This document shows, piece after piece, positions 61,795 to 64,000 of a stretch of 64,000 bases of DNA (position 1 is its first letter; the number at the start of each line of letters is the position of its first letter). The position numbers and the translations under genes are program-made. Below the pieces are notes generated by a model. That model was not told the origin of the DNA, ran no database searches, and saw only the letters and a program-made list of their open reading frames with translations. The DNA lies in contig NC_089979.1 in assembly GCF_036417845.1 (NCBI RefSeq), positions 4,455,424 through 4,519,423 of the forward strand. The letters run 5' to 3'. This DNA is from Apteryx mantelli. Its lineage: Eukaryota; Chordata; Aves; Apterygiformes; Apterygidae.

Positions 61795-62290
61795 GGAGAA
61801 GTCTCCTTCCCCCCACCACCAGCCAGTCGCACAATCGCTGCCTGAAGTCTCAGGGAGCCACCTCTCACCACCGCCTCTCCAAACACACACCTTCTCACCT
61901 GCATCATTGCAGACACATTTGCTCACATCCTTCACCTCCTTAACTCCAGCTCTCCCCATCTGCTGTCTGGTCCAGATCCATAACAGGCCACACAGGTCTG
62001 TGGCCACTTCTCACACCCAGGTATTGCCCACCAACACCACGATGCAGCTGCCTTCACACCAACCTCCTCCTGCAGCCCCATCCTCTACCCACGCCAGGCC
62101 CCCAAGCCCATGGCCTCCTACCTTCTTCCTCCTCCTTCTGCTCACTTCAAACCAAGACACTAGCCCTTAGCCTCTACTCTGTACCTCCTTGGCCTTGTTA
62201 TCCCTGCTTTCCCATTGTCCACAAGGGGAGTCTTCCCCACATCAATCCCAAAACTCTCACCACCCTCCTTTTTCCCCTTCATACCTTCTA
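61795..62290 (+). repeat. G-poor, C/T/A-rich low-complexity stretch
   Basis: About 500 bp in which the + strand is poor in G and rich in CCTCC, CACC and CTTC words. This strong strand asymmetry keeps a 125-codon Pro/Ser/Thr-rich frame open (61793-62170) that looks like a by-product. No fixed period, so it may be a decayed minisatellite. Confidence 0.5.
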
Positions 62291-64000
62291 CCTCCTCCAT
62301 GGCTCAAATCATAGGTGCTTTAGAGCCAGTGCACCCCGCTATAGAGAACCATTTGATTTTCTCCTGTTCTCTTATGGGATCAGATGTGACGGCAATGAAC
62401 ACAATAGGAAAGCTCTCACTAGAGGCAATATAGGGAGACTGGACTTCACATCTAATGACTGGGAACCATTTCATGTGTTAATCATTCCTCTTTGTTGTTT
62501 TTTATTCAAGTTGAAGATAAATCTTAATCTCCTTAATCCCACTATTTCCATGTGAAAGGTCTCCGGGCAATGTAGGAGATAAACTCAATTATTTCTCTTA
62601 GAAGTTATGTCAAGGAGCACAACAGGAAGATCTGCACAGGCAGGAATTTTTAGCTACAGTCCCCCAGGGTGCAAGAGCCGTGTTCTTTTTTCAAACCTGA
62701 TTAATTCTGCATCAGTTGGGCACATTACAGATACCATTTTCCTGAAGTCTGCAGTGTATTCCCTGGGCCACAGCTGCTGCTTCTGCCACTACTTGCTATT
62801 TCTGAGGTGACTGCATCTGACAAATAGCAATGGAAGAGATTTCAGGAGTGACTCAGAGGCAAAGGCAATTTCACATCCAATTTTATATCCAAGGAGAGCA
62901 TTTCACTGGCTCCAGAAATGCAAATGAGTGAGGCTTCTTCCTGCCTCAGCACCTCATTCAATTTCTTTGAATGTCACATCTCACGCTGTGGGTGCTCACC
63001 ACCCTTCAGCTTTTCTCTGCTCCAAGCATGTAAGAGCAGGCATAAGCAGTACCCACCTCAGTATGAATGACATGATCCCACCATGCATGCATAAGAAATA
63101 ATGTTGCAACATTGTAACGTCAGTTTACAAATCTCAGTGAAGCACCTTTCAGGAAGGGAAGGTGATTTTATCCTTAAACAAAAGCAATTTTACTCATTGA
63201 CACTCTCATATCCACATACCCCCAAGCACCAAGTCTCATTTGTCCAACTGCACCATTTAGGCACCAAAGTATGTGTATCCAGGTGCTGTGGTCAGGATTA
63301 TTTGCAATGACATGGAGGACAAGGGTCAATGACTACCAAGTCCTCATCACATTTCTTGGGTTCCTCCTAGGTTGGTGACAACGTGCTGCATTTGAATGTG
63401 CCCTTTTGTCCCCTGGAGGAGCTGCCAGTGATGGGTCTCTCCAGCATGTCCCACCTTTGCGAATCGCCTGGATTTATTCACTGGCCTTTGTCTCCTAACC
63501 TGGGTGTCCTGGCATGGTGCATGCAGATGTGCTGGAATCTTGTTGAATTGCTCGTCTAGGCGCCATTGACACCTATCATTTGTGTAGCTCTTCTCCTGCC
63601 ATTTGTTCCTTCTGGTGCTTCCACACAATATCCCCATTCATTCTCCATTCATGCCAGTCTCAATATTTCCATTATAACTCCCAAAACATGCAAAATCCAG
63701 TCTCTACTGACAGTATAACAACACCTTCGTGAGGAGGAAAGATGTTGCTACACAGGAGTCTGCACACACAAACCACAGCTGAACCAACCTGGACTGAACC
63801 TTGTCCCTGTATAAAGATTCCTTTCTGCCCCACCAAGAACAAATCTGGGGACGAAGCACTGCTTGTGCCTCTCACCAACTGGCTGTGGGCTAACAGCAGA
63901 GAACAGCATTGCCCAGGAGCTGCGCTGTTCGGGTGCCCAAGAGCTGCTATCTGGACAGGTGAAGATTTGCTGACTGCTCAATGGTGGCTTAGAAAAGGTA
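62291..64000. other. Non-coding right end
   Basis: No exon or repeat recognised. An isolated octamer ATGCAAAT occurs at about 62918. Nothing else stands out. Confidence 0.4.

Noticed and set aside
61793..62170. 125-codon Pro/Ser-rich frame
   Set aside because: Explained by G depletion and low complexity on the + strand.
1..64000. Search for tRNA or rRNA genes, CRISPR arrays, endogenous retroviral LTRs or genes, and PTP4A3 or SLC45A4 coding exons
   Set aside because: None found by reading both strands. Small or highly diverged exons could be missed without an alignment search.

Overview
This window looks like amniote nuclear DNA, most likely from a bird, with a crocodilian as the second choice. 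The evidence is one intact vertebrate rhodopsin-family receptor gene, long non-coding flanks with splice-type signals, CR1 LINE copies of sauropsid type (one ending in the ATTCTGTGA-type tail), worn CORE-SINE/MIR-like pieces, and no bacterial-style gene packing. The recognisable transposon load is low, which favours a bird. Nothing suggests an operon, a prophage, a CRISPR array or an endogenous retrovirus.

The only protein-coding gene I can support is GPR20, an orphan Gi-coupled receptor. Its whole 353-codon reading frame lies in one exon at 34357-35418 on the + strand. A clean splice acceptor sits 21 nt before the ATG, so at least one non-coding 5' exon must lie upstream. The best candidate is a CpG-enriched, promoter-like block at 7.1-7.66 kb. 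It has a perfect CRE (7221-7228) and a near-consensus splice donor at 7357/7358, and would imply a first intron of about 27 kb. A 97-nt exon-like interval at 21.93-22.02 kb could be an optional exon.

Layout: 1-7.1 kb, non-coding with old repeat relics. 7.1-7.7 kb, promoter-like block. 7.7-34.3 kb, probable GPR20 intron 1, holding a duplicated octamer element (13.45-13.51 kb), a GA purine tract, a CTCF-like site (22.1 kb), a MIR-like SINE (28.5 kb) and a CR1 nested inside an older CR1 (30.66-31.98 kb). 34.3-38.1 kb, GPR20 coding exon and probable 3' UTR. 38.1-48.6 kb, non-coding, with an unexplained 322-codon stop-free run at 44.16-45.12 kb. 48.65-48.81 kb, an old CR1 3' end. 49.08-49.64 kb, a strong CpG island, joined directly to a 685-bp minisatellite of about 28 units (49.64-50.33 kb). 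50.3-64 kb, non-coding, possibly an intron of the gene started at the island.

In mammals GPR20 lies between SLC45A4 and PTP4A3. With GPR20 on the + strand here, conserved order would put SLC45A4 to the right, so the 49-kb island may be its promoter. I see no coding exon of either neighbour, so this rests on synteny alone. Interval boundaries of degenerate repeats are approximate.
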